64,000 nt of DNA. It comes from GCA-002697625 sp002697625 (GTDB lineage Bacteria > Bacteroidota > Bacteroidia > Flavobacteriales > BACL11). Location of the stretch: positions 1 through 64,000 of the forward strand of contig CAXFOB010000019.1 of assembly GCA_964004625.1 (NCBI GenBank), read 5' to 3'. The notes under the pieces were generated by a model. It was not told the DNA's origin. It saw only the letters and a program-made list of their open reading frames with translations, and made no database searches. A program made the translations under genes and the position numbers. This document shows, piece after piece, positions 54,648 to 62,712 of the stretch; position 1 is the first letter of the stretch, and every line of letters begins with the position of its first letter.

Positions 54648-55383
54648 TCATACTTAAAAAAACTTCCATTCCTTTTCTTTTGTCTTTATCTAAAATATAG
54701 GATATCTTATTATTCAGATAATCATTTGGATTATTACAATGAGGATAGTTATGTTTTTCAATTTCTATTGATGTATCAATTTCTGACAATCCGAATTTCA
54801 GAGCAGAATTAAATTCTGAAAGAAAATTTTTATCTATATTTTTATTAGATATCCAGCAAGCAAATACAAAAGGAAGTCCAGTCATTTCTTTCCAAATTTC
54901 TGGTAAATCATATACATACTTATATTTTTTATTAGCAGTAAAAGCCCTGTCTCCTATTATTAGTGCAGCGGTTCTATCTTCAATCTGATTCTCAAATCCT
55001 TTTTCTGAATTTTGCAATTTAGGAGAAATTTTCCAATATTCTCTACATAGGATTCTCAAAAGTTCCACGGAAGTTTGAGACTGATAATCTAAATAAATTT
55101 CTTCTATCAATTCTAAAGAATTATCAGAATACAAACAAACAGTATCAACTTTTCCGTTTGATCCAATACAAAAATCAGATACAATTTTAAATTCAGGATT
55201 TTTCTTCAATATCGCAATAGGAACTAGTGCAATATCTACATCATTTTCAGATAATTTTCGTGCGCATTCCGAAGGGAAATCTAATTGTAAATCTATAGAA
55301 TCATAAATATTAGAATATTTTATTCCATGAATAAAAGGAATTGTATTAAAATACGAAACTGCAGCAACTTTATACTTTACCAT
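54640..55383 (-). CDS. mqnA: Chorismate dehydratase MqnA (futalosine menaquinone pathway)
   Basis: 247-residue periplasmic-binding-protein-fold enzyme that dehydrates chorismate to 3-enolpyruvylbenzoate, the first step of the futalosine route. The start KYKVAAVSYFNTIPFIHGI and DIALVPIAIL match MqnA; GLPFVFACWISNK is the second lobe. MqnD has a different N-terminus, so MqnA is preferred. It starts inside the DUF456 gene (7-base overlap), so both are one operon. Presence implies menaquinone made without MenFDHCEB. Confidence 0.92.
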   Translation of the reverse strand: MVKYKVAAVSYFNTIPFIHGIKYSNIYDSIDLQLDFPSECARKLSENDVDIALVPIAILKKNPEFKIVSDFCIGSNGKVDTVCLYSDNSLELIEEIYLDYQSQTSVELLRILCREYWKISPKLQNSEKGFENQIEDRTAALIIGDRAFTANKKYKYVYDLPEIWKEMTGLPFVFACWISNKNIDKNFLSEFNSALKFGLSEIDTSIEIEKHNYPHCNNPNDYLNNKISYILDKDKRKGMEVFLSMII

Positions 55384-55865
55384 AATGATGGAGTTACATC
55401 ATAAATAATCTTTGGAATAAAATACAAACTGACAGAAAGTTTAACAAGAGTTCCTAGTATCAAACCTGCAATAGCTCCTAGAGCTATTTTTAGCGCTTTA
55501 TTCACATCTTGATCATCCATTTTAGCTCCTATAAAAGAACCTAAAAATGGACCAATAATTATTCCAATAGGAGGGAATAAGACAATTCCAATAATTAAAC
55601 CAATTATCGATCCATTAACTGCCTTTTTTGTACCTCCAAACTTTTTGACTCCATAAATCTGAATCCATAAATCGAACAGTGTAACAACAATCACTATTAA
55701 AGCCCAAATCCACAAAGTATTTTCATCAATGTTGTAAGAACTAAAAAAATGAAATACTAACAATGCTACATATGAAATTGGAGGACCTGGAATTATCGGA
55801 ATAAAACAACCAATAATTCCCAATAGAAGTATAAAAACAACCAGACATATAATAAAAATATCCAT
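55377..55865 (-). CDS. DUF456 family membrane protein
   Basis: 162 residues, about four to five membrane segments. The N-terminal GCFIPIIPGPPISYVALL and the glycine-rich IIGLIIGIVLFPPIGIIIGPFLGSFIGAKM blocks are the DUF456 signature. Function unknown. First gene of the operon with mqnA; a promoter box only 4 bases before the ATG implies a leaderless message. Confidence 0.9.
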   Translation of the reverse strand: MDIFIICLVVFILLLGIIGCFIPIIPGPPISYVALLVFHFFSSYNIDENTLWIWALIVIVVTLFDLWIQIYGVKKFGGTKKAVNGSIIGLIIGIVLFPPIGIIIGPFLGSFIGAKMDDQDVNKALKIALGAIAGLILGTLVKLSVSLYFIPKIIYDVTPSLW

Positions 55866-55869
55866 ACAT

Positions 55870-55877
55870 CAAAAGTA
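55870..55877 (-). promoter_or_regulatory. TAnnTTTG -7 box abutting the DUF456 start
   Basis: TACTTTTG on the minus strand with 4 bases (ATGT) to the ATG at 55865. An out-of-frame ATG lies between. Confidence 0.6.
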
Positions 55878-55927
55878 AGAATTAACTTATAATATTATAT
55901 AATAAGTATAATTTTATTCAAATTTCG

Positions 55928-55935
55928 TAAATTTG
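55928..55935 (+). promoter_or_regulatory. TAnnTTTG -7 box for purB
   Basis: TAAATTTG, 26 bases before the purB ATG. Confidence 0.65.
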
Positions 55936-55961
55936 CAGACTTATATTCTAAATAAACTAAC

Positions 55962-57305
55962 ATGTCGTTAAATGCACTAACAGCAATCTCTCCAATTGAT
56001 GGAAGATACACATTGAAAACTGAGCAACTTCAAAATTATTTTTCAGAATCTGCTTTAATTAAATACCGAATACTAATTGAAGTAGAATATTTTATTGCTT
56101 TATGCGAACTTCCTCTAGATCAGTTACAAGATTTTCCTACAGATAAATTTGAAAATCTAAGAAATTTATACAAAGATTTCTCTATTAATTCTGCTCAAAG
56201 AATTAAAGATATTGAAAGTATTACAAACCATGATGTAAAAGCAGTTGAATATTTAATTAAAGAAGAATTTGACAAATTAGGGTTATCAAATTATAAAGAA
56301 TTTATTCATTTCGGACTTACCTCTCAAGACATCAACAACACAGCAGTACCTCTTTCCATAAAAGATGCATTTACTGAAGTTTTCTACCCAGAACTAAAGA
56401 ATGTTTTAGAAAAATTAAAAAAAATATCCGAAGATTGGAAAGATGTTCCAATGCTTGCAAGGACACATGGACAGGCCGCTTCACCAACGAAACTAGGAAA
56501 AGAAATATATGTATTTGTTGAACGAATTGAGAATCAAATAAAGTTATTAAATAATATTCCGTTTACGGCAAAATTTGGTGGTGCTACAGGAAATTTTAAC
56601 GCCCATCATGTTTCATACCCTAGTCATGAGTGGAAGCAATTTGCCAACAATTTTACAGAAAATAACTTAGGATTAAAAAGACAACAAACTACTACACAAA
56701 TTGAACATTATGATAATCTGGGTGCTTTGATGGATTGTATAAAAAGAATAAATACAATCTTAATTGATCTTTCTAGAGATATTTGGACCTATGTTAGTAT
56801 GGATTACTTTAAACAATCAATAAAGAAAGGAGAGGTTGGTTCTTCTGCAATGCCACATAAAATAAACCCTATAGATTTTGAAAATGCAGAAGGAAACTTA
56901 GGGATGGCTAATACGATTTTTGAATTTCTTTCTTCTAAACTTCCAGTATCCAGATTACAAAGAGATTTAACAGACAGTACTGTACTTAGAAACATTGGAG
57001 TACCTTTTTCACATAACCTTATTTCATTCTCATCTTTAAATAAGGGGTTAGAAAAACTTGTTTTAAATGAAGAAAAAATAAAAGAGGATTTAGATAATAA
57101 CTGGGCCGTTTGTGCAGAAGCTATACAGACAATCTTAAGAAGAGAAGCGTATCCTAATCCATATGAAGCGTTAAAAGATTTAACCAGAACAAATTCTGTG
57201 ATCAATAAAGAAAGTTTGTCAGATTTTATTGATGAATTAGACGTAAAGGATAATATAAAAAAAGAGTTGAGAAAAATCAGTCCTTTTAATTACACAGGAA
57301 TCTAA
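55962..57305 (+). CDS. purB: Adenylosuccinate lyase
   Basis: 447-residue fumarase-superfamily enzyme acting twice in purine synthesis (SAICAR to AICAR; adenylosuccinate to AMP). Seen: ALTAISPIDGRY, the TSQDINNTA and ARTHGQAASPTKLGKE blocks, and the catalytic-loop signature GSSAMPHKINPIDFENAEGN. Length typical. Its stop overlaps by 4 bases the stop of the convergent unknown gene. Confidence 0.97.
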   Translation: MSLNALTAISPIDGRYTLKTEQLQNYFSESALIKYRILIEVEYFIALCELPLDQLQDFPTDKFENLRNLYKDFSINSAQRIKDIESITNHDVKAVEYLIKEEFDKLGLSNYKEFIHFGLTSQDINNTAVPLSIKDAFTEVFYPELKNVLEKLKKISEDWKDVPMLARTHGQAASPTKLGKEIYVFVERIENQIKLLNNIPFTAKFGGATGNFNAHHVSYPSHEWKQFANNFTENNLGLKRQQTTTQIEHYDNLGALMDCIKRINTILIDLSRDIWTYVSMDYFKQSIKKGEVGSSAMPHKINPIDFENAEGNLGMANTIFEFLSSKLPVSRLQRDLTDSTVLRNIGVPFSHNLISFSSLNKGLEKLVLNEEKIKEDLDNNWAVCAEAIQTILRREAYPNPYEALKDLTRTNSVINKESLSDFIDELDVKDNIKKELRKISPFNYTGI

Positions 57306-57853
57306 AAGGTAACCTTACATTTTTCCAAAAACTCATCCCAATTCCATAGAAAATGAGATAAGTATTTTTTTAGTTCGTTAAATAATACCGGATTTGGTTC
57401 ATTTTTTCGCTTAAGTAATTCTGATTGACAATCATTTATATTATATTTATCAAAAACGGCTACTGCCATTGATTCTATCGGATTAATCTGTTTTACCAAA
57501 ATATCTTTAAAGTAAGTTTCATAATTTAAAAACAAATCCATAGAAACCTCTTTGTCATCATCTAAATAAGGAAGTAAATAATCTAATATCTGATTTCTTA
57601 ACTCTAAAGATTCATTTTCTTCAAATTTTGTAGTAAGTAAATGTAAATTGCCTGTAAAAATAATTAGCCTGAACCATTTTATATCTTTACCAGAAATATT
57701 AGGGCTTTTATCAAGATTATTGTTCTTGTTTAAGAAACTTTGAATCTCTGGGAAACCATCATTTACTACTTTGTTTAAAGCGACAGAAAAAATCTTTCCA
57801 GTGTCTTCTACTGAGATCTTATCTTTCTTTGATATTCCAAAAAACTTTAACAT
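57302..57853 (-). CDS. Hypothetical helical protein downstream of lhgO
   Basis: 183 residues, predicted soluble and mostly alpha-helical, no signal peptide, and a Trp/Phe-rich C-terminus (HFLWNWDEFLEKCKV). No family recognised. It begins 11 bases after the lhgO stop and is probably co-transcribed, with its stop shared with purB (CTAA). A genuine gene by length, codon use and packing; function not inferable. Confidence 0.75.
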   Translation of the reverse strand: MLKFFGISKKDKISVEDTGKIFSVALNKVVNDGFPEIQSFLNKNNNLDKSPNISGKDIKWFRLIIFTGNLHLLTTKFEENESLELRNQILDYLLPYLDDDKEVSMDLFLNYETYFKDILVKQINPIESMAVAVFDKYNINDCQSELLKRKNEPNPVLFNELKKYLSHFLWNWDEFLEKCKVTF

Positions 57854-57864
57854 ATCTATCTTGT

Positions 57865-59076
57865 TTAACTTTTTAAATCAAAACTTTCAGTCGCATTTCT
57901 TACAATTTCATCTGCTATTGAAAGACAAGCTGTAGCTGCAGGAGATGGAGCGTTTAACACATGAATATTATTCTGATTCTTAACAATCTTAAAATCATCT
58001 ATAACCTCTCCATCAAATCCTAGAGCCATTGCTCTAACACCTGACCTTCCTACTTTTATATCACTCATTTTTAAAGAAGGAAGCATTTTATTTAATTCCT
58101 TCAAAAATAATCTTTTTGAGAATGACCTTCTATATTCCTTCCAACCAAATTTCCAATGATTTATGAACAATTTCCAAGTACCAGAAAATGTTAATGCATC
58201 CAAAGTATCTTTAAAACTAAAATCTGTTTTGCCATAACCTTCCCTTTTAAATGTGAAGACCGCATTCGGACCGCACTCTATACTACCATCTGTCATCCTA
58301 GTAAAATGAACTCCTAAAAATGGAAATTCCGGATTTGGAACAGGATAAATAAGATTATTGATTTTATTCTTTGCATGGTCTTCCAATTCATAGTAATCTC
58401 CTCTAAATCCAATAATTTTCATGTTTAATTTCATCTTATCTTTTTTAGCAAGTCTATCCGAAAACAAACCTCCACAAAAAATAGAATGAGAAGACGATAT
58501 TACACCCTTTGATGTTATTAAACCTTCTTCTTTTAGGTCTAACACTTCACACAAATTAAGAATCTTACTTTTAGGATTTATTTCAGTTATTAACTCAGCA
58601 AGTTTATTTGTCACTTCTCTATAATCTATAATTCCAGATTCCGGAACATAGAGAGCGGCAATACCTTCAGCAAAAGGCTCTATTGCTTTTATTCTATCTC
58701 TTCCAATTATTTCTAATCCAATTAAACCATTTTTCTCACCTCTCTTTTTTAAATCAGATAATTTTTCTTCTTCCTCCTTGGTAGTTGCCAACACTATTTT
58801 TCCACATATGTCATGTTTGACAGAATATTTTTTTGCAAAATCCACTAATTGTTTCCTACCATCCACACAATTTTTCGCCCTAAATGAACCCGGTGTATAA
58901 TATAATCCTGAGTGAATTACTCCTGAATTTCTACCTGTTTGATGGAAAGATAACTCCTTTTCTTTTTCTAGTACAATAATATTCAAACTTGGAAAAGAAA
59001 GTTGTAATTTATAAGCGGTTGCAATCCCTACAATTCCACCTCCAACTATCGAAATATCAAATCTTAAATTTTTCAC
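57865..59076 (-). CDS. lhgO: L-2-hydroxyglutarate oxidase
   Basis: 403-residue FAD-dependent DAO-family oxidoreductase starting at a GTG. FAD-binding SIVGGGIVGIATAYKLQ near residue 9, FHQTGRNSGVIHSGLYYTPGS (family-specific), and the C-terminal HVLNAPSPAATACLSIADEI. It oxidises L-2-hydroxyglutarate to 2-oxoglutarate, passing electrons to quinone at the membrane, and so clears a toxic by-product or takes part in lysine catabolism. Followed by an unknown gene in the same unit. Confidence 0.93.
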   Translation of the reverse strand: MKNLRFDISIVGGGIVGIATAYKLQLSFPSLNIIVLEKEKELSFHQTGRNSGVIHSGLYYTPGSFRAKNCVDGRKQLVDFAKKYSVKHDICGKIVLATTKEEEEKLSDLKKRGEKNGLIGLEIIGRDRIKAIEPFAEGIAALYVPESGIIDYREVTNKLAELITEINPKSKILNLCEVLDLKEEGLITSKGVISSSHSIFCGGLFSDRLAKKDKMKLNMKIIGFRGDYYELEDHAKNKINNLIYPVPNPEFPFLGVHFTRMTDGSIECGPNAVFTFKREGYGKTDFSFKDTLDALTFSGTWKLFINHWKFGWKEYRRSFSKRLFLKELNKMLPSLKMSDIKVGRSGVRAMALGFDGEVIDDFKIVKNQNNIHVLNAPSPAATACLSIADEIVRNATESFDLKS

Positions 59077-59123
59077 AATTTAAAAATATAATTATTAATT
59101 TATCTTAAAGATAATTTTTAATG

Positions 59124-59501
59124 TTAATTATAGACACTACAATCTGTAAATGAATATTCTTCTAACAACTCATTATAACCTTCATATCTACCTTTGATAG
59201 ACAAAGTATCTGTTAGCAGAATATTCTCTTGATTCTTCTCAGATTCAAAAGAGAAACATAATATACCATCAAGAATAACACTTATGTATGGAGAACTAAA
59301 TGTAACATCTGTAACTACTCCTTTAATACTAACAACTTGAGACACAAATTCATCTTGAACATTGACAAATTGTTTGCTGTTTTCAAAAGAATATTTAACT
59401 GGTACATCATAATAATTAGTAGATGGATTACTAATATAGAGATAAGTAAGAACCCCGACACTTAAACATAAAATAAGTATATACTTGAATTTATCTTTCA
59501 T
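59124..59501 (-). CDS. Membrane-anchored OB-fold (tRNA_anti-like) protein
   Basis: 125 residues: an N-terminal membrane segment (YILILCLSVGVLTYLYI) then a small beta-barrel with VVSIKGVVTDVTFSSPYISVILDG and DTLSIKGRYEGYNELLEEYSFTDCSV, the tRNA_anti-like/OB-fold pattern found in Bacteroidetes exported proteins. Not expected to bind tRNA given its location outside the cytoplasm. Third gene of the YceI-DUF5777-OB cassette; its start overlaps the DUF5777 stop by one base. Confidence 0.8.
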   Translation of the reverse strand: MKDKFKYILILCLSVGVLTYLYISNPSTNYYDVPVKYSFENSKQFVNVQDEFVSQVVSIKGVVTDVTFSSPYISVILDGILCFSFESEKNQENILLTDTLSIKGRYEGYNELLEEYSFTDCSVYN

Positions 59502-60379
59502 TATTTAAAATTAAAAACTCTTGAAATATTAAATCCAAAATGAACTCCACCATTTTCCCACCGTTCCATTGTTTCATTTACAAATCCTCTTTCGAACATT
59601 GATGTTGAGTTAGATACAAATAATTGAAATACATGTCCTCCAGTTTCAATGTCACAACCTAATGAAAAGGAGTTAATATAATCTTTATTTTCAAAAGGAT
59701 GTATCATATTGGTACCACTACTAATAATAGGAATCCATTCGGAATTAATAGAAACACTATTATTTACTTTATATCTCCCACCTAATCCTAACGCAATCAT
59801 ATTATCATTCAAATCAAAAAATGGAGAAACATAATTATAATGTGTTAATGTAGGAGAAATCTGAATTGATAATTTTGAATTCATCTTCCTTGCAATTAGA
59901 AGTTGATAACAATAACTAAAGTCATTAGATGATAAGTCTTCCTCTGCAAAAATAGAGGAAAGAGTATCATAAAATACTGATGAATAGACCGAAACAGTAA
60001 GTGGGAAATTATTTTTACCTTGATTTATTAACTTTGTTTTTACAGAAAAATCTATAACCTTTTGAGAGGAGCTTCTGGCAAGCCCCAAAGTAATATAATC
60101 TTTTAAACCGTAATTAAAACTCATTCTAATATTACCATAATCTAAACCATAAAGGTTCTCAATACCTGAATTTATTGTTCCAAACCTATGCGAAACAATA
60201 AAATCAAGTTCCTTTTCTGCGGGCTGTTCGACAGACTGAAGATTTATAATTTTTGTTGTTTTAAATGTTGCATATGTTAAATTTTCTTCTTCAGAGTCTA
60301 TCAGATCCAATAAGCTGGATTGACAGTAAGTGGAAATAGAAACACAAATAGAGCAAAGTAATAATAAGAATTTTTTCAT
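59501..60379 (-). CDS. DUF5777 family outer-membrane beta-barrel protein
   Basis: 292 residues. Signal peptide MKKFLLLLCSICVSISTYCQ, then alternating strands with FIVSHRFGTINSGIENLYGLDYGNIRMSFNYGL, the DUF5777 hallmark, ending FGFNISRVFNFK with an aromatic-rich last strand expected of an outer-membrane barrel. Substrate unknown. Middle gene of a conserved-looking cassette with YceI (1 base upstream) and an OB-fold protein. Confidence 0.85.
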   Translation of the reverse strand: MKKFLLLLCSICVSISTYCQSSLLDLIDSEEENLTYATFKTTKIINLQSVEQPAEKELDFIVSHRFGTINSGIENLYGLDYGNIRMSFNYGLKDYITLGLARSSSQKVIDFSVKTKLINQGKNNFPLTVSVYSSVFYDTLSSIFAEEDLSSNDFSYCYQLLIARKMNSKLSIQISPTLTHYNYVSPFFDLNDNMIALGLGGRYKVNNSVSINSEWIPIISSGTNMIHPFENKDYINSFSLGCDIETGGHVFQLFVSNSTSMFERGFVNETMERWENGGVHFGFNISRVFNFK

Positions 60380-60380
60380 T

Positions 60381-60923
60381 TTATTTTGGATGTAAGTTTA
60401 TATCAACATAAATCTCTACTTTTTCAGATATTTTATCTCTAACTATTTTAGGAATTTTTATGTCAAAATCTGAAATATTAATATAAAATTCTGAAACAAG
60501 GTTAATATTTTTTTGTAGCATTCTTATTATTCCTGAAACTACAATTTCTTTATCTAACCCATGAATAGTTAAAGTTCCTGTAGCTTGTACATTTTGTTCT
60601 TCCTTATCCCAGTCCACTTTTTCCCAATCGAGAATTTTTCCAACAAAAGTAGATTTTGGAAACTTTTCAGATTCTACATACTTCTCGTTAAAATGTTCCT
60701 CCATTAAAGCTTTGTCAAACTTAAAAGAAATCATCTTTAATTGAAAAGCAATATTTCCATTCTCTGTATCTAGTATACAAGAAACATGATTGTTTACTGG
60801 ATTAATGGTTTCTAATGGAGTAGAAGCATTTAATTGAACTTGCCCATTTCTAGAAATATATTTATCTTGGGAAAAAGAAAATATAGACTTTAAAATAAAT
60901 AATGAAAGGAAAAAATGTTTCAT
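60381..60923 (-). CDS. YceI family periplasmic lipid-binding protein
   Basis: 180 residues with signal peptide (FLSLFILKSIFSFSQ) and the YceI lipocalin-like barrel: AFQLKMISFKFDKALMEEHFNEKYVESEKFPKSTFVGKI followed by GTLTIHGLDKEIVVSGII. Relatives hold a polyisoprenoid or quinone-like chain. First gene of a three-gene cassette for periplasm and outer membrane. An exact promoter box lies 4 bases before the ATG. Confidence 0.92.
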   Translation of the reverse strand: MKHFFLSLFILKSIFSFSQDKYISRNGQVQLNASTPLETINPVNNHVSCILDTENGNIAFQLKMISFKFDKALMEEHFNEKYVESEKFPKSTFVGKILDWEKVDWDKEEQNVQATGTLTIHGLDKEIVVSGIIRMLQKNINLVSEFYINISDFDIKIPKIVRDKISEKVEIYVDINLHPK

Positions 60924-60927
60924 ATTA

Positions 60928-60935
60928 CAAAAATA
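60928..60935 (-). promoter_or_regulatory. TAnnTTTG -7 box abutting the YceI start
   Basis: TATTTTTG on the minus strand, 4 bases (TAAT) before the ATG at 60923; leaderless or nearly so. Confidence 0.6.
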
Positions 60936-60939
60936 TAAA

Positions 60940-62178
60940 TTATTTCTGTTTAAAATTAATTCTATTAAAAAGAAGTAATCCTATAACAAAAAATATAACA
61001 ACAACCCAAAGCGCAATCTGTTGAGAATAAAAGTTGGTAATTATTCCGAAAAGTAATGGACCTAAAAATGAAGTAGCCTTTCCTGTTAAGGCAAAAAAAC
61101 CAAAAAATTCATTTTGTTTTTCCCTTGGAGTCAATTGAGACATCAAAGAACGACTACATGATTGATTTGGGCCAATCATAAGACCAATTAGTACTCCAGC
61201 TATCCAAAACATTTGTTTCGGAGAATTAGTCTCTGGAGCTACATAAGCAATTAAAGTAGAGACAATTAAAACCAAAAGAGAAATATTTATTACTTTTTTC
61301 ACTCCAATCTTATCTTCTAAATAACCGAACACAAAAGAACCAATACCAGCAGAGATATTTAACACAATTCCCAGGATCATTACTTCATCAAAAGTAAAAT
61401 CTAACGTTTCTACCGCATATATACCTCCTAAAGCAAAAATAGTTACCAAACCATCATTATAAAATAATCTTGCGATTAAAAAATAGGCAGTTTTCTTGTA
61501 TTTAATTACTTCATTAAAAGTATTTTTTAATGATTTAAAAGAATCTATAATATGTCTTCTTTGTAACTTCTCTCCTTTTCTATCGGTAACAAACAGAAAA
61601 GTAGGGATGCTAAATACTAAAAACCAAACACCCACTAAAATGTTTATTCTTTTGATACCCTCAGGATTCAAATCTGGGAACAGATATAATGATAAAAATA
61701 AAGCAGACAAACCTCCTACAAATCCTAATCCCCATGCAAAACCTGAAACTTTACCAATATTATCTTGTTGTGTTAAATCTGGCAAATAAGAATTACAAAA
61801 TACACTTCCCAATTCAAATGATATATTTGCCACAATAAATAGAGATAAAGCAAAATACACATCTCCTACATCTGGAAAATATAAAAGAATAGAAAAGATA
61901 GAACAGGTCCAGGTAAATAGAATTAAAAAGAACTTTCTATAACCACCTTTATCAGCCAACGCTCCAAAAACAGGAGAAAGTATAGAAACAACTATTGCGG
62001 TAATAGCAATAGAAGAAGACCAAAGTAAAGTTCCAATATGCTCATCAGCAACTATGTATTTTGTAAAAAATGCACCATAAACAAAGGTGACAATTATGGT
62101 AGTAAAAGGCTGGTTCGCAAAATCATATAATGACCATGAAACAACCTGTTTTTTATTTTTTAGTTTTGATAAAAACAT
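60940..62178 (-). CDS. MFS transporter, UMF1/Atg22-like
   Basis: 412 residues from the ATG at 62178; a longer frame to a TTG at 62232 adds an unconvincing leader and is rejected. About 12 membrane segments. The start VVSWSLYDFANQPFTTIIVTFVYGAFFTKYI is the UMF1-family signature (S-x-YDFAN-x-x), and VLIGLMIGPNQSCSRSLMSQLTPREKQNEFFGFF is the second-half motif. UMF1 members are thought to export amino acids or related solutes; substrate unknown. A weak TATTATTG promoter lies at 62193-62200. Confidence 0.92.
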   Translation of the reverse strand: MFLSKLKNKKQVVSWSLYDFANQPFTTIIVTFVYGAFFTKYIVADEHIGTLLWSSSIAITAIVVSILSPVFGALADKGGYRKFFLILFTWTCSIFSILLYFPDVGDVYFALSLFIVANISFELGSVFCNSYLPDLTQQDNIGKVSGFAWGLGFVGGLSALFLSLYLFPDLNPEGIKRINILVGVWFLVFSIPTFLFVTDRKGEKLQRRHIIDSFKSLKNTFNEVIKYKKTAYFLIARLFYNDGLVTIFALGGIYAVETLDFTFDEVMILGIVLNISAGIGSFVFGYLEDKIGVKKVINISLLVLIVSTLIAYVAPETNSPKQMFWIAGVLIGLMIGPNQSCSRSLMSQLTPREKQNEFFGFFALTGKATSFLGPLLFGIITNFYSQQIALWVVVIFFVIGLLLFNRINFKQK

Positions 62179-62248
62179 AAGTTTTAAGAATTCAATAATA
62201 CAATAATTATTTTGATTAGATATCGATATCAAATTCTATTAAAAAATG

Positions 62249-62256
62249 TACATTTG
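62249..62256 (+). promoter_or_regulatory. TAnnTTTG -7 box for DUF5606/M3 peptidase operon
   Basis: TACATTTG, 18 bases before the ATG at 62275. Confidence 0.65.
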
Positions 62257-62274
62257 CGAAACAAAAATTTATCA

Positions 62275-62712
62275 ATGGACATAGAAGGAATAATAAATGT
62301 ATCTGGAAAACCAGGATTACATAAAATAGTTTCCCAGGGCAAAAATTCAGTAATTGTTGAAAGCTTAAAGGACCAAAAGAGAATGCCAATTTATTCACAT
62401 ACTCAAGCTAACTCTTTAGAGGAGATTGGAATTTATACATATGATGATACCTTACCCTTATTAGATGTGTTTACAAACATCGCAAAGAATACAAAATGCA
62501 ATTCTTGTATATCTCATAAGAAATCTAAAGATGAATTAGAATCTTATTTTAGAGAAGTTTTACCTGATTATGATGAAGACAGAGTTTATATTTCCGATAT
62601 AAAAAAAGTTTTTCAATGGTACAACGCCTTATACGAAGCTGGTTTCGTCAAACTACCAAAGGAAGAAAAAACTAAAAAGAAAACTACAAAAAATAAACAG
62701 GAAAATGAATAA
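62275..62712 (+). CDS. DUF5606 family protein
   Basis: 145 residues from the ATG at 62275 (an upstream in-frame TTG lies before the promoter and is rejected). MDIEGIINVSGKPGLHKIVSQGKNSVIVESL is the conserved Bacteroidetes DUF5606 start, an SH3-like barrel, followed by a helical part with SDIKKVFQWYNALYEAG and a lysine-rich tail. Function unknown, possibly nucleic-acid or ribosome associated (inference from charge). It overlaps the M3 peptidase start by 8 bases (ATGAATAA). Confidence 0.88.
   Translation: MDIEGIINVSGKPGLHKIVSQGKNSVIVESLKDQKRMPIYSHTQANSLEEIGIYTYDDTLPLLDVFTNIAKNTKCNSCISHKKSKDELESYFREVLPDYDEDRVYISDIKKVFQWYNALYEAGFVKLPKEEKTKKKTTKNKQENE

Noticed and set aside
62179..62232. Upstream extension of the MFS transporter to a TTG
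   Set aside because: The UMF1 signature begins soon after the ATG at 62178; the extension lies across the divergent regulatory region.
62212..62274. Upstream extension of the DUF5606 gene to a TTG
   Set aside because: It includes the promoter box; the conserved family start MDIEGI is at 62275.
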